A stretch of 59,326 bases of DNA from CAZBNB01 sp964493245 (GTDB lineage Bacteria; Pseudomonadota; Gammaproteobacteria; Legionellales; Legionellaceae), in the NCBI GenBank assembly GCA_964493245.1, contig CAZBNB010000019.1, positions 1-59,326 on the forward strand, read 5' to 3'. Of the stretch, positions 52,658 to 59,326 are shown piece after piece; position 1 is the first letter of the stretch, and each line of letters begins with the position of its first letter. The notes beneath the pieces are model-generated. The model saw only the letters and a program-made list of their open reading frames with translations. It did no database searches and was not told the DNA's origin. The translations under genes and the position numbers were made by a program.

Positions 52658-53764
52658 ATGAACCTCATCGAACGATATCAAAAAGCAAGACAAGAAATAG
52701 AGCAACGATTTTTAGGCTTACCTTATATGCACACGGCCTTAATCGGGTTGCTTTTATCAAAAGCTCATTTTTCAACGGGTATTGTTGAGAATATCACTTA
52801 TCAAGATTTATGCGATACCTTGGTTGTGAAGCCTGCTCCTGGAAGAAAGGATTCTGGCGCACCCTCTAAATCAACTCTGCGTAGTGTCTTAAGAACAATT
52901 GAGTCTACTTTTCAAAATGACTTTAAAATCATCAGTGAAGGGCAGCATCTGATTTTGCAATTTATTACCTTGCCACAATTTTTTAATAACTATGATTTGA
53001 TCTCGGAAGAGATCTCAGATCAGATCACAGCAATGCATTCTTATAAAATGCAGTCTGAGGCTCATCAAAGTGCCCATTTGGCATGTGTGCAGGCGTGTGA
53101 TCAAATCACAGATGAAATCATAGAATTAAGCACGAAATCTCAATTTACGACCTGTGATCTGATCCGAGAGGAGATCTCTGATCAGATAGGGGTCGTGTCT
53201 CAAGCAGAAACCCTGATAAAACCTGGTCAAAACGAGCATTTAAAGGGTGTACAGATCAGTGATCAAATGCATGAAGAAATCACAGATCCGAGCACAGTTT
53301 TATCATCTATAACAGTTAACAATAATAAACAAATAACAAACATAACTTCTAACAGTTTGTTAAAAAATGTTATTTCAGAAGATTTTTATCCCAATGATGA
53401 AACGATTCGTGAGGCGCAAGCAAAAGGCCTATTGAAAGTTACCGACCCAATCGAAATTCAAAAATTCATCGAATACAACCAACGAAATCAAAATCGTTGG
53501 AGCGATTTTAATCCCATTTTTATCAAATGGCTTGAGCGGTCAAAAATTAACTCTCCAAAAACGTTAAGGAAAAATGATGAGCGTTATCCCATTAAGAGCA
53601 GTACTTACGAACTCACCATGCAAGCCGTGCTCAGCGCCAATAAGAACGCCAGAGCGCCAACAAACAACGAACACATCAGTCCGAAAACATTATTTATCGA
53701 CGGAACACATTCAATGGCTATGGGTTCAAATGACAGCCATTTATGGCCAACTGTTTGTGAATAA
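52658..53764 (+). CDS. Initiator-like protein of the lvr-type block, with GATC-rich repeats inside the gene
   Basis: This 368-residue protein has an N-terminal winged-helix-like region (residues about 1-105; YMHTALIGLLLSKAHF, ITYQDLCDTLVVKP, SKSTLRSVLRTIES). A middle part carries four degenerate repeats of the type D-L-I-x-E-E-I-S-D-Q-I (about 113-210). An Asn-rich stretch follows, then a C-terminal segment VTDPIEIQKFIEYNQRNQNRWSDFNPIFIKWLER that resembles DnaT/phage replication proteins. By place it corresponds to the first gene (lvrR-like) of the Legionella conjugative-element regulatory locus. The gene order with a P-like gene recalls lambda O. Its end overlaps the next gene by 35 bases. 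Confidence 0.6.
   Translation: MNLIERYQKARQEIEQRFLGLPYMHTALIGLLLSKAHFSTGIVENITYQDLCDTLVVKPAPGRKDSGAPSKSTLRSVLRTIESTFQNDFKIISEGQHLILQFITLPQFFNNYDLISEEISDQITAMHSYKMQSEAHQSAHLACVQACDQITDEIIELSTKSQFTTCDLIREEISDQIGVVSQAETLIKPGQNEHLKGVQISDQMHEEITDPSTVLSSITVNNNKQITNITSNSLLKNVISEDFYPNDETIREAQAKGLLKVTDPIEIQKFIEYNQRNQNRWSDFNPIFIKWLERSKINSPKTLRKNDERYPIKSSTYELTMQAVLSANKNARAPTNNEHISPKTLFIDGTHSMAMGSNDSHLWPTVCE
52994..53287 (+). repeat. Four GATC-rich repeats within the initiator-like gene
   Basis: Repeats at 52994-53026, 53099-53119, 53156-53188 and 53252-53287 encode D/Q-(L/Q)-I-x-x-E-I-S-D-Q-I-like peptides. Together they hold twelve GATC tetramers in under 300 bases, far above chance. An AT-rich stretch (about 53300-53395) follows with a perfect inverted repeat TAACAAAC (53334-53341) / GTTTGTTA (53355-53362). 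This matches the plan iterons, AT-rich segment, inverted repeat of an origin lying inside an initiator gene. Confidence 0.65.
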
Positions 53765-54272
53765 GAACGGTGTGCAAGACAGTGGAATTTGGCTGGAAAC
53801 TTTACAAGATTTAACGTCAAAAGCATTGGAATCAGGGGTAATGCGATTGAAGCAGTTGAAAGGTGCTAAAGCATTTATTGATTTTCCACCCAATTGCCTG
53901 CAATTCAAAGCATTGTGTCTGGCATTTTATGAAGAGTTGCATTTGCCTACAGCAGGAGAGGCATTCCGTGAAATCAAAAATCGTTATTACAGCACGAGTC
54001 CTTATTGGAGTCACAAGGTCGTGAAGTACATTGCGCATAATCTGCCAAATGATTTTTTGCTCATTGAGCAGGAACAACAGGCTTACGCGTTGTTTGAAAA
54101 ATTATACAAAGAAATTTGTGACTTGGTACGCCAGGGGCATGAGATACCAGACGTCACAGAGCCGAACTTTCTAATGCGTCAACCCAATTATGAAATGGGT
54201 AAGTGTTATTTGAAAATGATGAAGCAGAAATTGCGAGGAAACGATGTCAATGGCCAAAATGAAGTCATTTAG
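53730..54272 (+). CDS. Lambda-P-like helicase-loader protein (LvrA position)
   Basis: This 180-residue protein opens MTAIYGQLFVNKNGVQDSGI, then WLETLQDLTSKALESGVMRL, then FPPNCLQFKALCLAF. The spacing Y-G, W-x-x-x-L, G, P-P-x-x-x-x-F-x-x-L-C is that of phage replication protein P homologues, which load DnaB helicase. The rest is helical and basic. I use the ATG at 53730, where this homology begins; a frame start at 53574 would add about 50 residues that only shadow the preceding gene. It corresponds by order to lvrA of Legionella conjugative elements. Confidence 0.65.
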   Translation: MTAIYGQLFVNKNGVQDSGIWLETLQDLTSKALESGVMRLKQLKGAKAFIDFPPNCLQFKALCLAFYEELHLPTAGEAFREIKNRYYSTSPYWSHKVVKYIAHNLPNDFLLIEQEQQAYALFEKLYKEICDLVRQGHEIPDVTEPNFLMRQPNYEMGKCYLKMMKQKLRGNDVNGQNEVI

Positions 54273-54441
54273 TCCAGAAGATATTTCGATGCTGCTTTAT
54301 TGCTGTGGCACCGGTTTGTTTGATGCGTATCAATTAACGTTAAAAGAGGACTTTAGGCGTTATGCAACGATGGCGTTTGAGGCATCTGAGTATCTCATTT
54401 ATGTGATTCAAAAACAAAATAATAAACATTGGATGCATTAG
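54244..54441 (+). CDS. Small protein in LvrB position
   Basis: This 65-residue protein, SFSPEDISMLLYCCGTGLFDAYQLTL and RRYATMAFEASEYLIYVIQK, is helical with no motif I can name. It overlaps the P-like gene by 29 bases and ends nine bases before the CsrA-like ATG, so it is translationally coupled on both sides. Order (repressor, initiator-like, A, B, CsrA) matches lvrB of Legionella elements. GAGGAAACG precedes the ATG. Confidence 0.65.
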   Translation: MSMAKMKSFSPEDISMLLYCCGTGLFDAYQLTLKEDFRRYATMAFEASEYLIYVIQKQNNKHWMH

Positions 54442-54449
54442 GAGGGGTT

Positions 54450-54617
54450 ATGTTGTTGTTAGAGCGTATGCGAGGAGAGCAGATTTATATTGGTGAGGAC
54501 ATTGTAATTGAGCTTGTCAGTATCACAGAAAGGCGCGCATTAATTGGGGTTTTAGCACCAGAAGAATTGAAAGTACTAAGGGGAGAGCATCTAAATGAAG
54601 CCGAGATAGACGAGTAA
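54450..54617 (+). CDS. csrA-like: CsrA-family RNA-binding regulator (LvrC/CsrT-like)
   Basis: This 55-residue protein aligns without gaps to E. coli CsrA over about 46 residues: MLLLERMRGEQIYIGEDIVI against [20 protein letters not shown], and IGVLAPEELKVLRGE against IGVNAPKEVSVHREE. RNA-contact residues Leu4, Arg6 and Arg44 are kept, while Arg7 is Met. CsrA dimers bind GGA-containing leaders and block translation. Legionella conjugative elements carry such a gene (lvrC, csrT) next to their tra operon. The ATG at 54450 with AGGAGGGG is preferred to a TTG at 54429. It probably controls tra mRNAs or host functions. Confidence 0.9.
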   Translation: MLLLERMRGEQIYIGEDIVIELVSITERRALIGVLAPEELKVLRGEHLNEAEIDE

Positions 54618-54678
54618 TTCAGTACCAAACCGAACGACGGATCGTGAGGTCAGCATTCAACTTAAATGGAGATTAACC

Positions 54679-54969
54679 ATGAAAAATAGTCTTAAAAAAA
54701 TGAAGGGTTGTTATAAAAAAATAGCTCTTGTGATGTCAGGACTCTGCCTTTCCTCAGCGGTTTTTGCGAGTGACAAGTTAGCCGGTGCGATGGCCGGGGA
54801 TATTCAAGATATGTTAGGCGGGCAGGGGACATTCTGGAAGGCCTTTATTTTAGTCGACATTATTTTAGCCGCAGCGGCCCTTGTCAAAACCAAAAATCCC
54901 ATGGTGTTTTTAAGTGTGTTTGCGATAGCCCTCATTCCAGGCTACCTCATCAGTGTGTTTGTGTTCTAG
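54679..54969 (+). CDS. traA: F-type pilin TraA-like
   Basis: This 96-residue protein has a long, basic signal peptide region (MKNSLKKMKGCYKKIALVMS, cleavage probably after VFA). The mature part is about 65 residues with two hydrophobic segments (FWKAFILVDIILAAAALV and MVFLSVFAIALIPGYLIS), the TraA/VirB2-like pilin design. It is the first gene of the conjugation operon, 61 bases after the CsrA-like gene. GGAG precedes the ATG. Confidence 0.82.
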   Translation: MKNSLKKMKGCYKKIALVMSGLCLSSAVFASDKLAGAMAGDIQDMLGGQGTFWKAFILVDIILAAAALVKTKNPMVFLSVFAIALIPGYLISVFVF

Positions 54970-54976
54970 AGGCCTT

Positions 54977-55276
54977 ATGAATAACTCAACTCATTACAGA
55001 ATCATTGCTCATCTTGATAAACCAAAGCGGTTCATGAGTTTTTCAATTGATGAGCTTTTGATTGTATTGATTGGATTGCTTCTTTTGGTGACTTCCAATC
55101 ATAAAGTGTTGGTTGGGTTATTCAGTTGTGCGCTTTTAAGTACTTTGAAGTATTTAAAACAAGGTAAAGGTCCACGATTTTTATGGGTGCAATTGTACTG
55201 GTTTATGCCAAGTGCATTAAGCCAAGCCATTGTTGCCAAGGTGCCTAAGTCTCATTATCGAAAATGGAGAGGCTAA
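54977..55276 (+). CDS. traL: F-type T4SS assembly protein TraL
   Basis: This 99-residue protein reads IIAHLDKPKRFMSFSIDELLIVLIGLLLLV, then KYLKQGKGPRFLWVQLYWFMPSALSQ. The opening L-D-x-P-x-R and the hydrophobic segment are the TraL signature. It is an inner-membrane pilus assembly factor. I use the ATG at 54977; the frame start at 54953 lies inside traA. Its stop directly abuts the traE ATG. Confidence 0.88.
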   Translation: MNNSTHYRIIAHLDKPKRFMSFSIDELLIVLIGLLLLVTSNHKVLVGLFSCALLSTLKYLKQGKGPRFLWVQLYWFMPSALSQAIVAKVPKSHYRKWRG

Positions 55277-55846
55277 ATGGAATTTAAAGTGTATCAACAT
55301 CGATTAAGCGCCTTGAGCGCACGGTTTAATTTGATGGTGATGTTGGTGGTGTTGCTTTTATCAAGCAATTTAATGCTTGCGGGTTTAGGTTTGTATTTAG
55401 GCCTTCATCAGCGTGTTGAAATCACGCCTTTTTTTGGTAGTCCTCGTTATAGCAAAACGCTCAGTAGTGTTGACAGTACTTATCTGAAATTGATGACCGA
55501 GAATTTCATTTATGCACGTCTTAATGTCACCCCTGAGACCGTTCGACTCAATCACGAGCGACTTTTAGCTTTTATTGATAGCCATCAATACCCCGTGTTC
55601 CAAGGAAAACTGAACAGTGAGGCCAACCTCATCATGGAAGAAAAACTGTCCAGTCATTTTGATATTGCAACATTAACGTGTAACAGCAACACCTTGTCTT
55701 GCGAGGCGGTTGGGCAATTAAAGCGTGCTGTGGGTCAACGCGCACTTGCGCCTGAATCACTTCGATATGTTCTTCAATTTAGGTATGTCTTTGGTCAATT
55801 AAAGATTGTTAAGTTTTTAAAGGAGGAAATTCATGAAACGAAGTAG
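55277..55846 (+). CDS. traE: F-type T4SS protein TraE (VirB5/VirB8-like)
   Basis: This 189-residue protein has one N-terminal membrane helix (RFNLMVMLVVLLLSSNLMLA), then a periplasmic domain with VEITPFFGSPRYSKTLSSVDSTYLKLMTENFIYARLNVTP, matching TraE of F (188 residues). TraE is a VirB8-type component of the inner-membrane complex. It overlaps traK by 14 bases. Confidence 0.9.
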   Translation: MEFKVYQHRLSALSARFNLMVMLVVLLLSSNLMLAGLGLYLGLHQRVEITPFFGSPRYSKTLSSVDSTYLKLMTENFIYARLNVTPETVRLNHERLLAFIDSHQYPVFQGKLNSEANLIMEEKLSSHFDIATLTCNSNTLSCEAVGQLKRAVGQRALAPESLRYVLQFRYVFGQLKIVKFLKEEIHETK

Positions 55847-56534
55847 TGTTCTTTTGGGTTGTTTATTATCGACGGCATTGTATGCCCAATCGAATCAAAC
55901 GTTTCGTGATAACACGGATGTTTCCATTGTGTTGAGTGATTCAAATTACAATCGATTGGTGGTTCGGGGTGATAAAATTATCGCAGCGCACTTTCCCGAA
56001 TCGGCGCTGAGTGTTAAGAATGAGCCCGATGGTAGTCTTTATGTAGTGGCGGCACAAAAAGAGCCATTTACGCTTTTCGTTACCACTGAAAATGGGCATC
56101 ATTTTTCAGCAACGGTGAATACTGAAAGCAGTCTTGGAAAGACGATTGAATTTGTACCTATCAATGCGTCCATTGCTCAAAAACCGATGGTGTCGATGCC
56201 ACCCGTTATGCGATCACCGGATGCGAAATTCATTGAAACCTTGATGTCTCATCTTGTAGCGCAAAAATCGTTAGCTGGTTTTAGCATCCAGCATCATTAT
56301 GGACGGGCCATACGTTTACAAGATGGATTGGTCCTCCTTCCTAAATTAACCTACGTTGGTAAGGCGCTCAAAGGCGAAGTTACCGAAATTTACAACGGTG
56401 GTAAACGTCCGCTTGATTTATATGAAAATCTTTTTATGGGTGAAGGTGTTAAAGCGGTTTCACTGTCAACATCTACGATATTACCTAAACAAAAAGCTCA
56501 TCTCTATCGCGTGATGGAGAATCAGCATGGCTAG
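55833..56534 (+). CDS. traK: F-type T4SS outer-membrane-complex protein TraK
   Basis: This 233-residue protein has a signal peptide (VLLGCLLSTALYAQ), then FRDNTDVSIVLSDSNYNRLVVRGDKIIAAHFPESALSV, a secretin-like N-domain typical of TraK (VirB9-like). Length is close to F TraK (242). With TraB and TraV it forms the channel through the envelope. It ends overlapping traB by eight bases; AAGGAGG precedes its ATG. Confidence 0.9.
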   Translation: MKRSSVLLGCLLSTALYAQSNQTFRDNTDVSIVLSDSNYNRLVVRGDKIIAAHFPESALSVKNEPDGSLYVVAAQKEPFTLFVTTENGHHFSATVNTESSLGKTIEFVPINASIAQKPMVSMPPVMRSPDAKFIETLMSHLVAQKSLAGFSIQHHYGRAIRLQDGLVLLPKLTYVGKALKGEVTEIYNGGKRPLDLYENLFMGEGVKAVSLSTSTILPKQKAHLYRVMENQHG

Positions 56535-57750
56535 TCTTAATCAATGGGTTGCAAAACAACAAAAACGCACTTTGTTAATCGGTCTTGGTATTTTGGTTTT
56601 GATCGTAGGCAGCACCGTTTTGTTGATCCCTAAAAAGTCTAAAAAGGTAGAAGAACCATTACTGAATCTCTCGGGTATCGTTGATGAGTCCTTTAGCAAA
56701 GACAATGCCATGAGTGCGATGACGGCGCAACAAGCCGAACTTGAAACTTTAAAGCAACAAATGCATGAGCTCAAAGTAAGTCTTGAAAAACGAGAAAAGG
56801 ACAATATCGATTCATTATCGAATTTAATGGCACAAAAAATTAAAGAAGTGAAAGAGGATGCCTCCATTACTGTAAAAAATCAGGCTATGGGTCCAAAAGA
56901 AGCATCTGTTTGGGGAACATCTCATGCTGTACCCAAACTCCATTCAGTACAATTTAACTACCATAAGCCACAATTTCATCTCCCATCAAATCGCTTAAGT
57001 GCTGATAAATATGTCCCCAGCGGCACATTTGTTCGTGCAGTTGTTTTGGGAGGCGCTGATGCGGACGCCTCAGTCAATGGTCAATCCAAAAATAACGGGG
57101 TGATGCTTTTTAAACTATTACAAGCGGGTACATTGCCCAATGGTCAGCATTCCCATTTAGAAGGGTGCTTTGTCACAGCAAGTTCTTATGGTGATATTTC
57201 AAGTGAACGCGCGTATGTGGTGCTCGATCGCTTATCGTGTGCATTACCCGGTCGTCCCATTATTGATAAAGCAGTAACAGGATGGGCGTTTTTTGGTGGC
57301 AAGGTTGGCATTAAAGGGGTACCGCTGATGCGGGACAATAAAATCATGCAATGGGCGGGCATTAGTGGTGCGATGTCGGGTATTGCATCAGCAGCGCAAT
57401 ATGCTCAATCCATTCAAAGTATTAGCCCGTTGGGTTCTGCAACCAGTGTACCAACAGCCAATGTTGCACCTTATGCTGCCTACGGTGGTGCTTCGAAAGC
57501 CGCGGAAGTGCTTTCTAATTATTACGTTAAACGCGCGGAGCAATACCACCCGGTGATTCAAGTGGGTTCAGGTAATTTTGTGACGATTGTGTTTAAGGAA
57601 GGGTTTTTTCTTGAGCCCGATAACGTCGGCAACTCTCAAAATCAGCGCTTCAATAAAAGTTCATTACAAGAAGAAGAGGTCTCTCAAGAAATGAATGATT
57701 TTGTAGTCCCACAACAAGTGATGGATAAGGCATTAAAGACTCGGGAGTAA
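56527..57750 (+). CDS. traB: F-type T4SS channel protein TraB (VirB10-like)
   Basis: This 407-residue protein has an N-terminal helix (TLLIGLGILVLIVGSTVLLI), a coiled-coil linker (QQAELETLKQQMHELKVSLE), then the VirB10 core YVPSGTFVRAVVLGGADADA, and SHLEGCFVTASSYGDISSERAY. It ends with the region AAQYAQSIQSISPLG and VGSGNFVTIVFKEGFFL. It spans the periplasm and links the inner and outer complexes. It is somewhat shorter than F TraB (475). Confidence 0.92.
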   Translation: MASLNQWVAKQQKRTLLIGLGILVLIVGSTVLLIPKKSKKVEEPLLNLSGIVDESFSKDNAMSAMTAQQAELETLKQQMHELKVSLEKREKDNIDSLSNLMAQKIKEVKEDASITVKNQAMGPKEASVWGTSHAVPKLHSVQFNYHKPQFHLPSNRLSADKYVPSGTFVRAVVLGGADADASVNGQSKNNGVMLFKLLQAGTLPNGQHSHLEGCFVTASSYGDISSERAYVVLDRLSCALPGRPIIDKAVTGWAFFGGKVGIKGVPLMRDNKIMQWAGISGAMSGIASAAQYAQSIQSISPLGSATSVPTANVAPYAAYGGASKAAEVLSNYYVKRAEQYHPVIQVGSGNFVTIVFKEGFFLEPDNVGNSQNQRFNKSSLQEEEVSQEMNDFVVPQQVMDKALKTRE

Positions 57751-57753
57751 GAG

Positions 57754-58026
57754 ATGAACTATTTAAGAGTAATGTTGGGTGCCGCTTCAATGCTTGTACT
57801 CAGTGCTTGTGCACCGATCAATACGCAATTTAGTTGTAATGAAACGGCAGGGGATAAGTGTTTAAGCATAGAAGAGGTTCATGCAATGACTTCGCTGCAT
57901 GTTGACAAGGATGTCCCCCTTTCAGGGGACTGCACGACGTGTAATAGGAAACAAGCCGTTTGGCTAGCACCTTGGAAAGATAAAAATGGCCGCGTGCATC
58001 AGGATGAAATGACGTTTGTGGGTTAA
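57754..58026 (+). CDS. traV: Lipoprotein TraV (short)
   Basis: This 90-residue protein has a lipoprotein signal (MLGAASMLVLSAC, lipobox L-S-A-C with Cys19), then INTQFSCNETAGDKCLSIEEVHAM, a TraV-like segment with paired Cys, and near the end VWLAPWKDKNGRVHQDEMTFVG. F TraV has about 171 residues, so this is a compact form with the middle region lost. It anchors the TraK/TraB channel in the outer membrane. Confidence 0.85.
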   Translation: MNYLRVMLGAASMLVLSACAPINTQFSCNETAGDKCLSIEEVHAMTSLHVDKDVPLSGDCTTCNRKQAVWLAPWKDKNGRVHQDEMTFVG

Positions 58027-58052
58027 ATCAATTACTAAAATTTGAGGGAAAC

Positions 58053-59326
58053 ATGTTAACAGCGTTGATGGATAAAGGATTAAAACTATTTGAGAAGGTG
58101 AGCCATCGATTAGGTGAGCAAAGTGGTGCTTTCATCCCTTCATATCAGAAAACACAACAAGCACATCAATCAATCACGCTTGATGTGCCGAGTCTTACGA
58201 CCTTAATGCCTTATGAAAGCATGGATGATTCTCATCTTTTTATGAATAAAAATTCCTCAGGATTTGGGTTTAAATTGTTGCCTATGAGTGGTGCTGATGA
58301 AACCTTAGTCAAAGCGCTTTCAAATCTTTTAAAAAATAAATTACCCACAGGCGTGGATTGCACTGTGATGTTACACCGACATCATTGGATAAAAGACTAT
58401 ATTGAGGATGGTTTTCGTGCACAACGGGAGATGGGTGGTATTTATGAGGTGATGGCGGAATTAGGTAGTGCATATCATCAGAAAGCAGCCCTGCAGGGCT
58501 ATCCGAATGGTCGAAATATTGCAACACATCTTTCTGATTTTGATAGTTACCTCTTTTTTTCAAGCGAAGGTTTTGTCAAAGAAGATTTGGAGCGTTTAAG
58601 AGAAGACATTGAATCGGAGCTTCGTGTTGCAAATTTTGCTTTTATTCGCTTAAGCAAAGAAGATTTTCTTTCCTTCATGCAAAAGGTGCTATCGCCGAAT
58701 CTTAATACGACCGAACCGCCGGAATGTTTTGATGTTGATTTGCCTTTAAGTCATCAAGTGTCTTGTGGCAATCATCTATACACCATTGATGATACAGGCA
58801 TTGATATTCAAGGAAGCGATAACGAGGGAGAAACTTATCATACGCGCGTGATTAATTGTGAAATTCATAAATGGGGCCAGGCGTTAGCGCTTTGGCAAAA
58901 TCCAGATTTTTTTGCCAATATGTTAGAGCCTCAACATGGGATCCCCTGTCCTTTTTTAATCAGTATGACAGTCCGAGGTATTTCTCAAGAGCGCATGAAA
59001 AGTAAAGCCAAAATGCGTGCCAAGTCTCTTAACACCAACGCTAATAGCATCCAGCTTTTTTTAAATCCGAGTGCCAAAGATGAACAAGCCGATTGGAATT
59101 TCATTCATGAAGAAGGCAGTCGGGATAATTTGGCATTATTGCCTGTGTTTTACAATGTTATGTTATTTACGAATGTTGATACAGCGCGAGAAGCTGTCAC
59201 AAAAACAATTAGTAGCTTTCGGCAATTGGGATTTGAGTTGCAACAAGCCAGATGTACGCAATGGCTTCGCTTTTTAGGAAGCTTACCTTTTTTTATGACC
59301 GAAGGGTTTTTTAAAGATTTTCAAAC
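58053..59326 (+). CDS. traC: F-type T4SS ATPase TraC (3' end outside the window)
   Basis: An open frame starts at ATG 58053 (GAGGGAAAC upstream) and runs to the end of the window, about 424 codons. It contains TLMPYESMDDSHLFMNKNSS, FGFKLLPMSGADETLVKALS, and QKVLSPNLNTTEPP, typical of the N-terminal half of TraC/VirB4-type proteins. The Walker motifs would lie downstream of the window. TraC is the pilus assembly ATPase at the inner membrane. Confidence 0.9.
   Translation, partial: MLTALMDKGLKLFEKVSHRLGEQSGAFIPSYQKTQQAHQSITLDVPSLTTLMPYESMDDSHLFMNKNSSGFGFKLLPMSGADETLVKALSNLLKNKLPTGVDCTVMLHRHHWIKDYIEDGFRAQREMGGIYEVMAELGSAYHQKAALQGYPNGRNIATHLSDFDSYLFFSSEGFVKEDLERLREDIESELRVANFAFIRLSKEDFLSFMQKVLSPNLNTTEPPECFDVDLPLSHQVSCGNHLYTIDDTGIDIQGSDNEGETYHTRVINCEIHKWGQALALWQNPDFFANMLEPQHGIPCPFLISMTVRGISQERMKSKAKMRAKSLNTNANSIQLFLNPSAKDEQADWNFIHEEGSRDNLALLPVFYNVMLFTNVDTAREAVTKTISSFRQLGFELQQARCTQWLRFLGSLPFFMTEGFFKDFQ

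Noticed and set aside
53574..53729. Earlier start for the P-like gene adding about 50 residues
   Set aside because: The added residues shadow the C-terminal coding region of the preceding gene in another frame and show no P-like pattern; homology starts at 53730.
1..59326. Transposons, IS elements, integrases, att repeats, CRISPR arrays, tRNA or rRNA genes
   Set aside because: I saw no transposase or recombinase motifs, no regular spacer-repeat array and no tRNA/rRNA-like sequence; a covariance-model or profile scan would be needed to be certain.

Overview
The window is AT-rich, gene-dense gammaproteobacterial DNA. Several things point to Legionella or another member of the Legionellales: the style of the proteins, many small-molecule transferases, orphan LuxR-type regulators, and a PrpA/Lvr/CsrA-like regulatory block placed directly in front of an F-type conjugation operon. 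That taxonomic call is inference. A replication protein, a ParA/ParB partition operon and conjugation genes lie together, and I see no integrase, att site, rRNA, tRNA, transposase or CRISPR array. A conjugative plasmid or episomal conjugative element is therefore the simplest reading.

Layout. (1) 1-33.6 kb is an accessory region rich in resistance and detoxification families. It holds nine GNAT-type acetyltransferases (one fused to a cupin), four APH/choline-kinase-fold kinase-like proteins, a nucleotidyltransferase, five ABC exporter genes (one broken by a frameshift), two VOC proteins, a Nudix hydrolase, two alpha/beta hydrolases, SDR and RibD-like reductases, and MarR, Lrp and MerR-TipAS regulators. 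It also holds a PhzF / ornithine-cyclodeaminase-like / mini-LuxR / PLP-dehydratase operon. (2) 33.8-37.6 kb is an operon of four unrecognised proteins with hydrophobic segments and long helical or coiled-coil regions, preceded by a perfect 16-bp palindrome and containing a 25-codon coupled mini-ORF. (3) 37.7-42.9 kb is a plasmid replicon: DnaA-box pair, ParB, RHH-like protein, second ParB-like protein, ParA, a 445-bp control region with palindromes and a possible leader peptide, and a winged-helix replication protein. (4) 43.0-51.8 kb is a signalling and transport module: a repressor-like HTH protein, three related sensor-domain proteins (only one with a LuxR HTH), two MHS-family MFS transporters (one frameshifted), ElbB, a thioesterase and a methyltransferase. 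(5) 51.8-54.6 kb is a regulatory and replication block: a divergent PrpA-like repressor, an initiator-like protein whose gene carries a 12-GATC repeat cluster followed by an AT-rich stretch and an inverted repeat, a lambda-P-like protein, a small protein and a CsrA homologue. (6) 54.7 kb to the end is the start of the F-type T4SS operon traA-L-E-K-B-V-C; traC runs off the window.

Most original reading. The block at 52.4-54.3 kb has the layout of a lambda cI / O(ori) / P module: divergent repressor, initiator gene with an origin-like sequence inside it, helicase-loader-like gene. It is coupled here to a CsrA-type regulator and the conjugation operon. Other points worth attention are the four-gene coiled-coil membrane cluster, the sensor-domain proteins lacking DNA-binding domains around MFS transporters, a kinase fused to a possible Cys-His-Asp domain, and three coding disruptions at homopolymer tracts.
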